Below are positions 1 to 8,974 of a DNA stretch of 64,000 nucleotides, in pieces. The position numbers and the translations under genes are program-made. The stretch is from Bacteroidales bacterium (GTDB taxonomy: Bacteria; Bacteroidota; Bacteroidia; Bacteroidales; B18-G4). Numbering within the stretch: the first letter of the stretch is position 1; each line of letters opens with the position of its first letter. The stretch is from assembly GCA_018401355.1 (NCBI GenBank), contig JAGYLD010000001.1:51606-115605 (forward strand), given 5' to 3'. The notes beneath the pieces were generated by a model. That model had not been told where the DNA came from. It did not search any database and saw only the letters and a list, made by a program, of their open reading frames with translations.

Positions 1-870
1 AACATACCCTGAAAGGCCACTGGCATCAAATAAGGCATCAACGGGAATGTTAAGACATTCTATCCAAATGGAAGGAAATATCCTTGCTTTTCCAATAAGC
101 CCGGACATCATTTTCTGACCCATATTATTTACTTTTAACTCAACCTCGTAAGTTCCTGTATATGGATCGGCAGCCTGACCCAATTCGACAACTTCAGCAT
201 GAAAGGTCTTCTCAGGAATTGCATCAAAAGAAACCAGAGCTGAGTCACCCAATTCAATATTTACAATATCCCTGTCTGACAAGCTGGCTTTCAACACCCA
301 GTCAGCTTCTGTGGATGAAAAGATCAGCACCGGTTGTCCAGGACCTACAATCTCATTTTCTTCAGCAAGTTTCCTGAGCACCTTGCCATTGAATGGTGCT
401 TTGATGCTGGAATAGTTCAAATTAAAACCAGCAATTTCCATGTTCGCCCTGGCAACTTCCAGTGCAGTTTTTGAATCCTGGAGATTTTCCAATGTTGCAA
501 CACTGTCTTTATATAGATTCTGAACCCTCTGATAATCACGGTTCGACTTTTCATAAGCAAGCTTTGCTTGTTCTGCCTGGGCACTGATCTCTGTCATATC
601 CAGCCTTGCCAGCAAATGTCCACTCTCAACACTCTCGCCCTCAGCAACCGACAAGGAACTTATTATGCCACCCGTTTTAAAACTTAAATTAATCTCAGTC
701 TTAGATGACAATTTCCCGGTCGTAAAAACAGGAAATATCACTTTGCTTTTCTCCACAGTTTCCACCTTGACGTATGTAGCTTCGTTTAAGGATCTTTCTT
801 CTTTCTCTCTCACACAACTCATTATCAATAAAAGGCTTACTGCTAAAATTGCGAATCTTGTTGTATTCAT
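1..870 (-). CDS. RND efflux periplasmic adaptor (HlyD/MFP family), 3' end outside window
   Basis: Open minus-strand frame from the ATG at 870 runs off the left edge. N-terminus MNTTRFAILAVSLLLIMSC is a lipoprotein-like signal followed by a membrane-fusion-type sequence. Located directly after tolC-like and tetR-like genes. Confidence 0.8.
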   Translation of the reverse strand, partial: MNTTRFAILAVSLLLIMSCVREKEERSLNEATYVKVETVEKSKVIFPVFTTGKLSSKTEINLSFKTGGIISSLSVAEGESVESGHLLARLDMTEISAQAEQAKLAYEKSNRDYQRVQNLYKDSVATLENLQDSKTALEVARANMEIAGFNLNYSSIKAPFNGKVLRKLAEENEIVGPGQPVLIFSSTEADWVLKASLSDRDIVNIELGDSALVSFDAIPEKTFHAEVVELGQAADPYTGTYEVELKVNNMGQKMMSGLIGKARIFPSIWIECLNIPVDALFDASGLSGYV

Positions 871-882
871 ATGTATCATTTA

Positions 883-2247
883 TTAATCTATTGGATAAAT
901 GGCAAGGGCCCTCTCAAAGCCTGCCTGGCTGATTTCATAATCGTATTGCGACAGTATCAGGTTCAGCCATGCATTGGTTGCACTTGTCCTGGCATCAATA
1001 TACTCCAGAAGGTTGCTTTGCCCCTGATTATACTTTTTATTGATCAATTCAAATGCCTTGATCGCACTTTCCCTTTGAGTTCGGGCTGAGACTACAGCCT
1101 CCCGAGCTGCTGCCATTTCATAAAAAGAATCAATCACATCCAAATTGATCTGTTTCTGTAACTCCTTATATTTTTCTTCCAGAATATCTTTTTCAATTGC
1201 CGCCTGCTGAATCTTAGCCCGGTTCTCAAAACCTCTGAAAAGTTTCCATTTAAGGACCAATGAAGCCATGACAAAATCCGCATCCGGATTAAATTCATAT
1301 CGCTCTCCCTGGATGCCATAATCCAAAGCTCCACTCAATGTTGGAGCAATATTGTACCGGTTTAGCTTCAAACTTTTGTCCGCCATATCCTGATAAAGCC
1401 TCAACTGTTCAAGTTCCCCCCTGTTATCCAGGGCCTTCTCAACAGCATCTGATTCATTCATCCATTCTTCCTGTTGCAGATTTGTTTCCTGTACTGCTGT
1501 GATAGTTTCGTTTAACCCCCTGTTGAGCAAAAAATTAAAATATGCAGCAGATGTATTGAAGTACTTTTCAGCCTCTGCTTTTTGTTGTTCAACCTTACTC
1601 AATTCCGCCTTCGACCGGTATACAACATCCATCGTGACCTTATCATTTTCAAAGAGACTTTCATTAACCCTCAGGTTCTCCCTGACAACCTCAAGGGTCA
1701 ACTCGAAAACCTCAAGAGCCTTAACAGTTTTCAAGTAATTAAAATATGCGGTTTTTATCTCAAAAACCAGTTCTCTCTTGTAAACCTCCACACCAATAAA
1801 CTCAGCCTCGGCCATATCTTTCCTGATCTTGAAATTAAAAAACACTTCCGGCTGGAAAAGCGGCTGACGCAAACTCAATTTTGTTTCCTGCTCATTGGGT
1901 CTGAGAAAAGGAATTTCCTGATTTTCTATCTGAGGAAAACTATTGGATTGCGTTAGCTGGTTTAATGTTGAGTAAACAGGATTTAACATGTCTCCAGTGG
2001 GTATATCAAAAACCCTTCCTCCATCTGCAACTGAGTACCTGGCATTAAATGAAATATCTGGAAAAAACAATCCTCTGGCTTCCTGCAGTGCTTCCAGACT
2101 TTTCCTGTAATTTAACTTTTTTTGTTTTAAGGCCAGGTTGTTTTCTAATCCCTGCTCAATATATTTCTCCAGGATATCCTGACCCTGCAGCTGAATTGCA
2201 CTAAACAATATTAAAAAAGCAAATAACAAAGACCTTAAATCATTCAT
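883..2247 (-). CDS. TolC family outer membrane efflux protein
   Basis: 454 aa with signal peptide and coiled-coil TolC-like repeats (LEKYIEQGLENNLALKQKKLN). Operonic with MFP and TetR genes. Confidence 0.9.
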   Translation of the reverse strand: MNDLRSLLFAFLILFSAIQLQGQDILEKYIEQGLENNLALKQKKLNYRKSLEALQEARGLFFPDISFNARYSVADGGRVFDIPTGDMLNPVYSTLNQLTQSNSFPQIENQEIPFLRPNEQETKLSLRQPLFQPEVFFNFKIRKDMAEAEFIGVEVYKRELVFEIKTAYFNYLKTVKALEVFELTLEVVRENLRVNESLFENDKVTMDVVYRSKAELSKVEQQKAEAEKYFNTSAAYFNFLLNRGLNETITAVQETNLQQEEWMNESDAVEKALDNRGELEQLRLYQDMADKSLKLNRYNIAPTLSGALDYGIQGERYEFNPDADFVMASLVLKWKLFRGFENRAKIQQAAIEKDILEEKYKELQKQINLDVIDSFYEMAAAREAVVSARTQRESAIKAFELINKKYNQGQSNLLEYIDARTSATNAWLNLILSQYDYEISQAGFERALAIYPID

Positions 2248-2252
2248 TCTTC

Positions 2253-2891
2253 TTAAATTTTTGGTTTTAAACCATGCTGGATCAATTGCAAATGGGTATC
2301 AATGAGGTCTTCCAGGCTTACCTTGAAATGTTCAAACGCAAATTCCTTGGTTGAATACATGACCAGTACCCCCATCATCTGTGCCCATATTGTCATTGAA
2401 ACTTTTTCCACTTCGATGTCGCCTCTGACAGAACCATCATGCATGCCTTTTATGATAATCTCATTCAACAGCTTAAGTGCAGACCTGCCTTGCAAAAACT
2501 TTTTCAGCCTAAATTCATCCATTTTCTGATGTTCAATATCACGGCTTTGAAAAAATATCAAAGCATTAAAATAATCTGGATGTTTTTTTGAAAAATCCAC
2601 CAGTGCAAGGCCAATAGATATTAGATTCATTCTCCCATTTTCTTTTGGGTCCAGTTTCTCTTCTATAAGATTCAAAAGCAACTTCATGCCTTTTTCCATG
2701 ATAGCAAAATGAAGTTCATCTTTGCCATTAAAATAAAGATAAAGGGTCCCCTTACTTAATTCCGCCTCATCTGCCACATCATCCATTGTGGAGGACTCAT
2801 ATCCTTTACTAAAAAATACACGTTCGGCGGCATCCAAAATATCCCTCCTTCTCCGTTCCTTTTCTCTGACTTTACGCTCTGCTATACCCAT
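2253..2891 (-). CDS. TetR/AcrR family transcriptional regulator
   Basis: N-terminal HTH ILDAAERVFFSKGYESSTMDDVADEAELSKGTLYLYFNGKDEL is typical TetR. Confidence 0.93.
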   Translation of the reverse strand: MGIAERKVREKERRRRDILDAAERVFFSKGYESSTMDDVADEAELSKGTLYLYFNGKDELHFAIMEKGMKLLLNLIEEKLDPKENGRMNLISIGLALVDFSKKHPDYFNALIFFQSRDIEHQKMDEFRLKKFLQGRSALKLLNEIIIKGMHDGSVRGDIEVEKVSMTIWAQMMGVLVMYSTKEFAFEHFKVSLEDLIDTHLQLIQHGLKPKI

Positions 2892-3042
2892 AACTATATT
2901 TTTAACTTATATATATATTATGACCATTGGTCATTTATTGTACAAATATATACAACATAGACTTGGGTTGTCAAGTTATAAGAAGAATTAAAAAAAAAAA
3001 AAAACAACATTGGAATTAGGTAAAAAACAATATTTCAACCAT

Positions 3043-3648
3043 TTAATTTTCAACAATTTGTCTCAAGCCGTCCTGGTAAGATGTTGGCTTAAAATCAAAG
3101 GTCTTTTCAAACTTAGCACTATTAAAAACATAATCCCGGTCATACTGATACATCATTTCTGTCATTTCCCGCATAATGGGCATAAAAATACCAAGGAACC
3201 GGACCATTCCTTTTCCTGCAACCTGGACTTTTGGTTTTACCTTAAATTCCGAAGCGATCATTTTGACCCATTGCCGGCCTGTGGGTGGATCATGAGCTGT
3301 TGGCACCATTTCCATAAAAATCAGCGGCCCTTACAATGACTGCCTGAATATTACCCTTTTCAATTTCATCCATAAGCATATTAGCAATGTGGGCCCGCAC
3401 CTTGCCTTTTCGGCTCGGGGGTTTTATCGGCATATTTTCATTAATATCTGATAGATCAGTGCCATCATACATATTAACAGCTTCAGCAGTCTGTTCCATG
3501 TTCAGCAGATCAGCTTTAAACAATTGATCAGAAGTATTGACCTTTTGTGGATTTCTGCTAACCAACCTGATTTCATTTGTATAATTCAATAACTCCCTGG
3601 CAAGCTCAGTGCCAATAACACCGCCTGCCAAAATATTGACTGCGTCAT
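3043..3648 (-). pseudogene. Degraded NAD-dependent epimerase/dehydratase (frameshifts plus internal deletions)
   Basis: AGGVIGTELARELLNYTNEIRLVSRNPQKV (Rossmann start), MLMDEIEKGNIQAVIVRAADFYGNGAN and FEKTFDFKPTSYQDGLRQIVEN are fragments of one family. They are split over frames (ORFs 3290-3631 and 3043-3315), and the expected intervening segments are missing. Confidence 0.8.
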
Positions 3649-3666
3649 AAAAATTATTTTGGGGTT

Positions 3667-4053
3667 CTACTTTCTTGAATGAATGGCTATTCTATTTCCT
3701 TCCGTATCCAGGAAAATTGCCATATAACCGGTTTCTTCGTTAATCAGGGTTTTGTCCTGCAAAATTACACCTCCCATTTCTTCAACCTTATCCAATTCAT
3801 TTGTAAGGTCTCCTGAATGGGCAGTAAAATAAATCAAGACTCCATCTGGAGATGGTTTATATGAATCTTTGTAACAGACAAGGGAACCAGGTGCACCAAG
3901 ACCGTCCTCTTTAAAAGGAAACCATGCCATATCAAATGGGCCCATTTGATTCCGCTCAAGCTTAACATCAAATACCGTTTCATAGAACCGGATGGCTCGA
4001 TCAATATCCGAAACAGGAATTTCAAACCATCCAACTACATTATTTTCTCTCAT
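3667..4053 (-). CDS. VOC (glyoxalase/dioxygenase-like) family protein
   Basis: MRENNVVGWFEIPVSDIDRAIRFYETVFDVKLE is a typical VOC N-terminus. Start chosen at 4053. Confidence 0.9.
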   Translation of the reverse strand: MRENNVVGWFEIPVSDIDRAIRFYETVFDVKLERNQMGPFDMAWFPFKEDGLGAPGSLVCYKDSYKPSPDGVLIYFTAHSGDLTNELDKVEEMGGVILQDKTLINEETGYMAIFLDTEGNRIAIHSRK

Positions 4054-4150
4054 AAATTTTAATTTTACACAAAAATAAAACAATCATATTTAATGAAAGT
4101 TTAATGGCTATTGCTTTTCATTACATTTGATCCGATAAAATATTGTGCTA

Positions 4151-5410
4151 ATGAACCTGCGCCATGTTTTAAAAATCCTGGGACCCGGCTTATTATATGC
4201 AGGAGCCGCAATTGGTGTATCCCACCTGGTACAATCAACACGTGCAGGTGCCTCTTATGGGTTCGAACTTGTATGGGTATTGATCCTGGCCAACATCTTG
4301 AAATATCCATTTTTTGAATTTGCGGCCCGATATGCTTCAGTGACCAACGAAAGTCTTATTGAAGGATATCGCAAGCTGGGTAAATGGGCTGTCATTGCCT
4401 TTGCCATCCTTACACTTGCAACCATGTTCTCCATCCAGGCTGCCATTACTATCGTTACAGCCGGAATAACAGGAAACATTTTTGGTCTCTCCATGAATCC
4501 CGCAGGAATAAGTGCTTTCATACTTTTGGCTACAGTTATTCTCCTTATGATAGGAAGATATCGTATGCTGGATAAATTGATTAAATATGTAATTGTGATT
4601 CTGGCAGTTTCAACCATCACAGCCGTCATTTATGCTTTTGAAAAGGGATTTCAACCCAATATGGAAACAGCAAATCCATTTTCATGGAGCCGCAAAACAG
4701 ACATCTTCTTTCTGATAGCATTCATAGGCTGGATGCCTGCCCCCATAGATGTCTCTGTCTGGTCATCACTATGGTCTGTTGCGAAAAGACGAAACCTCCA
4801 TTTTACTCCTTCATTAAACGAGTCCCTCCTGGATTTCAAGATCGGCTATATTGGAACTGCTTTGTTTGCACTGTGTTTCTTGTCACTTGGGGCCCTTGTA
4901 ATGTTTGGTTCCGGAGAACAACTTTCCTCCAACGGAACGGTTTTTGCTGGTCAGCTTATTGAAATGTATACACAATCCATTGGGGATTGGGCTTATTACA
5001 TCATTGCTGCTGCAGCACTCACCACGATGTTCAGTACTACCCTTACCTGCATAGATGCTTATCCACGCGTTCTAATGCCAACAACTGATATTTTGTTCCC
5101 ACGGTTATCAGAAAAATTAGGCAACAGAAACTATTTTTATTGGATATGGATATTGATCCTCGCTGCAGGAACAATGTCAACACTCCTCTTTCTTTCTACT
5201 TCCATGCGTTTTATGGTAGACCTTGCCACCACTTTATCATTTCTTACTGCTCCTGTTCTTGCAATTATGAATTACAAAGTTGTTACGGGTAAATCAATGC
5301 CCAAAGCCGGAATACCATCACAAGGAATGAAAATCTATGCCTGGGCTGGTATGCTGTTTTTAAGTGGTTTTACGATTTTTTATATTGTTTGGAATATAAT
5401 AAGCAAATAA
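4151..5410 (+). CDS. Nramp-family-like divalent metal transporter, divergent
   Basis: About 11 TM helices. GPGLLYAGAAIGVSHLVQSTRAGASYG aligns with Nramp TM1. ATG at 4151; the ORF track begins with a GTG at 4145. Confidence 0.78.
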   Translation: MNLRHVLKILGPGLLYAGAAIGVSHLVQSTRAGASYGFELVWVLILANILKYPFFEFAARYASVTNESLIEGYRKLGKWAVIAFAILTLATMFSIQAAITIVTAGITGNIFGLSMNPAGISAFILLATVILLMIGRYRMLDKLIKYVIVILAVSTITAVIYAFEKGFQPNMETANPFSWSRKTDIFFLIAFIGWMPAPIDVSVWSSLWSVAKRRNLHFTPSLNESLLDFKIGYIGTALFALCFLSLGALVMFGSGEQLSSNGTVFAGQLIEMYTQSIGDWAYYIIAAAALTTMFSTTLTCIDAYPRVLMPTTDILFPRLSEKLGNRNYFYWIWILILAAGTMSTLLFLSTSMRFMVDLATTLSFLTAPVLAIMNYKVVTGKSMPKAGIPSQGMKIYAWAGMLFLSGFTIFYIVWNIISK

Positions 5411-5441
5411 CAACATTTGGCAAGCTGCAATTAACAAATAA

Positions 5442-5852
5442 TCAAACATGCTCCTGGACATAATATGACAGGGTTCTTGATTCCAGATAATCTCTGAAAT
5501 CAATGGCCATCTCCTTGATTTTGGTTTCAAAAATGCAAAGATCAAAAGGACATACAGGTTTTTCCAAAGGGCAATGGTGGGTACTTAACTTCCCTTCAAT
5601 GGTTTCATATATTTGCAGCAAATTAATTTCTTCAGGATTAATTTTCAGGCGGAACCCTCCGGTAGGTCCCCGGCTGGAAGTCACAAAACCCTCTTTTACC
5701 AGCCTTTGAAAAACCTTCGCAACATGATGCCTTGAACTGTTGTTTATCTCTGCAATGTGTCCTACACTCACAGAGCCCTTATTCCTGGCAAGAATGATCA
5801 TGCCATGAATGGCTATTGAAGCAGCTTCAGTAAGACTTATGATCCGGGACAT
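5442..5852 (-). CDS. Rrf2 family transcriptional regulator with a cysteine cluster
   Basis: HTH VGHIAEINNSSRHHVAKVFQRLVKEGFVTSSRGPTGGFRL, followed by CPLEKPVCPFDLC, like Fe-S-binding Rrf2 members. Confidence 0.92.
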   Translation of the reverse strand: MSRIISLTEAASIAIHGMIILARNKGSVSVGHIAEINNSSRHHVAKVFQRLVKEGFVTSSRGPTGGFRLKINPEEINLLQIYETIEGKLSTHHCPLEKPVCPFDLCIFETKIKEMAIDFRDYLESRTLSYYVQEHV

Positions 5853-5938
5853 AATGGTAGTTTTAGTATTTAATTACCCAAATGTATAATCATTTTCAAT
5901 AGTTTAGCCGTCGCAACTTGACATAATCAACAAAAAAC

Positions 5939-5982
5939 GATTATTTTTACTATATAAAAATAATAACAGTATAAAAATAATC
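5939..5982. promoter_or_regulatory. Putative operator: three copies of an AT-rich half-site
   Basis: GATTATTTTTA (5939-5949), TATAAAAATAAT (5953-5964) and TATAAAAATAATC (5970-5982). The first is inverted relative to the other two. The array ends 5 bp before the ATG at 5988. Confidence 0.45.
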
Positions 5983-5987
5983 ATGCC

Positions 5988-6857
5988 ATGAAAAAGATCC
6001 TGGTACCAATTGACTTTTCCGACAACACATGGAGTGTTTGCCGTTATGCCGCGATGACAGCTGGCAAGGAACCTGTTGAAATCCATTTATTCCATTCGTA
6101 TTTTGATCAGGTTATCGTCACTGATAGCAGCTTTCCCACTGGAATAGATACAGAATCGATGATTAATGAGCAATTGCTACAGGATATAAAACAAAGATCG
6201 GAAAGTGACATGCTTGGTTGCCAGAAAAGGCTTATTGATTATCTGAAGAAAACTGGCAACCCAAAATCAAAGGTCATTTATACTATAGAAGGTGGTGAAC
6301 CTGAATATGAGATCCTGGAAACAGAAGAGGAATACCATCCTGACCTTATTGTTATGGGAACCAGGGGCACCGGTGCCAAAGGATTCCTTGAAGGGAGCGT
6401 TTCCAGGAAAATAATGAACAATGCCAAAGCACCGGTATTTGCCATACCTGAACTCAACAACTTACCTGACATCAACAGGATTGCCTATGTATCTGAAATC
6501 ACAGAAGCAGACATTGCAGTCATTGAAAAAATGATGAATTTACTTGGCAGCTTCAATCCAACTATATTTTACCTGCACTTTCTTATTGGTAATGACAGGG
6601 AAGAAGCATTGGCCAAATTAAGATCAATACAAAACCATTTTGCAGAAAAAGAGAGAGATGGTATCATTAATTACAACATTATTCCTGAAAACGACATCCA
6701 TGAGGATATTGAGAATTTCATCCGCAGCAAGGATATTTCTCTGATCGCATTTATCCCGCATAAAAAAGGATTCTTCAAGCGTTTGTTCTTTTCGGGTATC
6801 ACCAAAAAAGATCTTCTGCAAACCAATATGCCATTAATGGCAATCCGGGAACAATAA
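5988..6857 (+). CDS. Universal stress protein, tandem Usp domains
   Basis: MKKILVPIDFSDNTWSVCRYAA and DLIVMGTRGTGAKGFLEGSVSRKIMNNAKAPVFAIP. Confidence 0.95.
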   Translation: MKKILVPIDFSDNTWSVCRYAAMTAGKEPVEIHLFHSYFDQVIVTDSSFPTGIDTESMINEQLLQDIKQRSESDMLGCQKRLIDYLKKTGNPKSKVIYTIEGGEPEYEILETEEEYHPDLIVMGTRGTGAKGFLEGSVSRKIMNNAKAPVFAIPELNNLPDINRIAYVSEITEADIAVIEKMMNLLGSFNPTIFYLHFLIGNDREEALAKLRSIQNHFAEKERDGIINYNIIPENDIHEDIENFIRSKDISLIAFIPHKKGFFKRLFFSGITKKDLLQTNMPLMAIREQ

Positions 6858-6909
6858 ATAATTTTATCTTTGATCCTGTTTTAGAAAACCCACAGGACCA
6901 AGTTCAGAT

Positions 6910-8874
6910 ATGAAGCTTTCGGTTGTTATCGTTAATTACAACGTCAAGCATTTTCTCGACCAATGTTTGCTTTCGGTAAAGAAAGCCATGGAAGGGCTGG
7001 AAGCAGAAGTATTTGTCGTCGACAACAATTCTGTTGACGGTTCTGTAAAAATGGTTCGTGAAAAGTTTCCCGAAGTTCATCTTATAGCCAACAAGACCAA
7101 TACAGGCTTTTCAAAAGCCAACAATCAAGCTATCCAGGCCTCCAGGGGAGAATATATACTCCTTCTTAACCCGGATACCGTCGTCGAAGATGACACATTT
7201 ACAAAGATCATAGCTTTCATGGATGAGCATCCTGAGGCAGGAGGTTTGGGTGTTAAAATGATTGACGGAAAAGGAAACTTCCTGCCTGAATCAAAAAGGG
7301 GTTTGCCAACGCCGGATGTTGCCTTTTACAAAATTTTTGGACTATCCAGTATCTTCCCGAAGTCAAAGATATTTGGCAAATACCACCTTGGTTACCTTGA
7401 CAAGGATAAAACCCATGAAGTTGAAGTCCTCTCAGGTGCATTTATGTTACTGCAACGAGAAGCTTTGAATAAAACCGGTTTGCTGGATGAAGAATTCTTC
7501 ATGTATGGGGAAGACATAGACCTTTCATACAGGATCACCCAGGCAGGATACAAGAATTATTACTTCCCGGAAACACGTATCATTCATTACAAAGGTGAAA
7601 GCACCAAGAAAAGCAGCATCAATTATGTCATGGTTTTTTACCGCGCCATGGCCATTTTTGCCAGAAAACATTTTTCCAGGAAACGGGCTAACTTATTTTC
7701 ATTCCTGATCAATATGGCCATATATTTACGTGCCTCCTTGGCTATTCTTGCAAGGTTTTTTGAAAGGGCATTTCTTCCTGCAATGGATTTTCTTCTGATA
7801 TTTAGCGGAATATTTTTTATTAAAATTTATTGGGAACAAAAAGTTATCTTTCCCGAGGGTGGCGAGTATCCTGTAGAATTTATTGCGATCGTTGTTCCTA
7901 TCTATATATTTATCTGGCTTTTTTCGGTGTTTCTCAGCGGTGGTTATGACAAACCTGTAAGGCTTTTAAAAATCTTCCAGGGGATTGCCATCGGCACGAT
8001 TATTATTTTGGTAATATATGCATTGCTTAATGAATCACTGCGATTCTCAAGGGCGATTATTATTATTGGTGCCACATGGGGATTATTCTCAATGATCCTT
8101 TTGCGCCTGCTATTACATATTTTAAACTTCAAGCACATCAGAATAGGTACACAGAAAAACCGCCGTTTCCTGATCATTGGAGAAAAAGAAGAAGCAGAGC
8201 GTGTATCCTCCTTACTTGGAAAAACTGATATTCTACCGTCTTTTGTGGGCATGGTCCACCCAACCAGACGCATGAAGAATGATGGTTTCATTGGCAGCCT
8301 CGACCAGATTGAAGACATCATATTTATATACAAGATCAATGAATTGATTTTTTGTTCCCGTGATGTTTCGCATCAAAAGATCATTGACATCATGTCAGAC
8401 CTGGGAGATACAAATGTTGAGTTTAAAATTGCACCGGAAGACAGTTTGTCCATCATCGGAAGCAACTCCATTAATACATCCGGGGATCTTTATACAATAG
8501 ACATCAACGCTATTACAAACAGATCAAACAAAAGAAACAAGCGGTTTCTGGATATAATGGTATCCTTAACATTATTGACATTATCACCAGTTGCCGTTTT
8601 CTTTATTAAGAATCCCCCGGGATTATACCGCAACATTTTCCTGGTACTCATCGGGAAATATTCCTGGGTAGGGTATAAACAACTTAACAACCCGGAGACA
8701 TTAGCCCTTCCGCCAATCAGATACGGGGTATTAAATCCTACAGATGCGTTCAGAAAAAAATCCATATCGGAAGAAACATCAAACTGGTTAAATCTAATTT
8801 ATGCCAGGGATTATTTTTTCACAACCGACCTGAGCATCATCTTTAAAGCTTTCAGGAAACTCGGAAGACATTAG
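6910..8874 (+). CDS. GT2 family glycosyltransferase fused to TM segments and a degenerate polyprenyl-phosphoglycosyltransferase-like C-terminus
   Basis: N-terminus MKLSVVIVNYNVKHFLDQCLLSVKKAMEGLEAEVFVVDNNSVDGS is GT2. C-terminus NKRFLDIMVSLTLLTLSPVAVFFIK...YSWVGYKQL...ARDYFFTTDLSIIFKAFRKLGR resembles the ends of WbaP/PglC-like domains. Confidence 0.85.
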   Translation: MKLSVVIVNYNVKHFLDQCLLSVKKAMEGLEAEVFVVDNNSVDGSVKMVREKFPEVHLIANKTNTGFSKANNQAIQASRGEYILLLNPDTVVEDDTFTKIIAFMDEHPEAGGLGVKMIDGKGNFLPESKRGLPTPDVAFYKIFGLSSIFPKSKIFGKYHLGYLDKDKTHEVEVLSGAFMLLQREALNKTGLLDEEFFMYGEDIDLSYRITQAGYKNYYFPETRIIHYKGESTKKSSINYVMVFYRAMAIFARKHFSRKRANLFSFLINMAIYLRASLAILARFFERAFLPAMDFLLIFSGIFFIKIYWEQKVIFPEGGEYPVEFIAIVVPIYIFIWLFSVFLSGGYDKPVRLLKIFQGIAIGTIIILVIYALLNESLRFSRAIIIIGATWGLFSMILLRLLLHILNFKHIRIGTQKNRRFLIIGEKEEAERVSSLLGKTDILPSFVGMVHPTRRMKNDGFIGSLDQIEDIIFIYKINELIFCSRDVSHQKIIDIMSDLGDTNVEFKIAPEDSLSIIGSNSINTSGDLYTIDINAITNRSNKRNKRFLDIMVSLTLLTLSPVAVFFIKNPPGLYRNIFLVLIGKYSWVGYKQLNNPETLALPPIRYGVLNPTDAFRKKSISEETSNWLNLIYARDYFFTTDLSIIFKAFRKLGRH

Positions 8875-8974
8875 CTACTTCGTGTTTTATTCCTACTTTT
8901 GAACTTTGACGATAGGTTAGTGAACATATTTATCAAAAATTTGTATTATATTTCAAAGATAAAACATAGGATAT

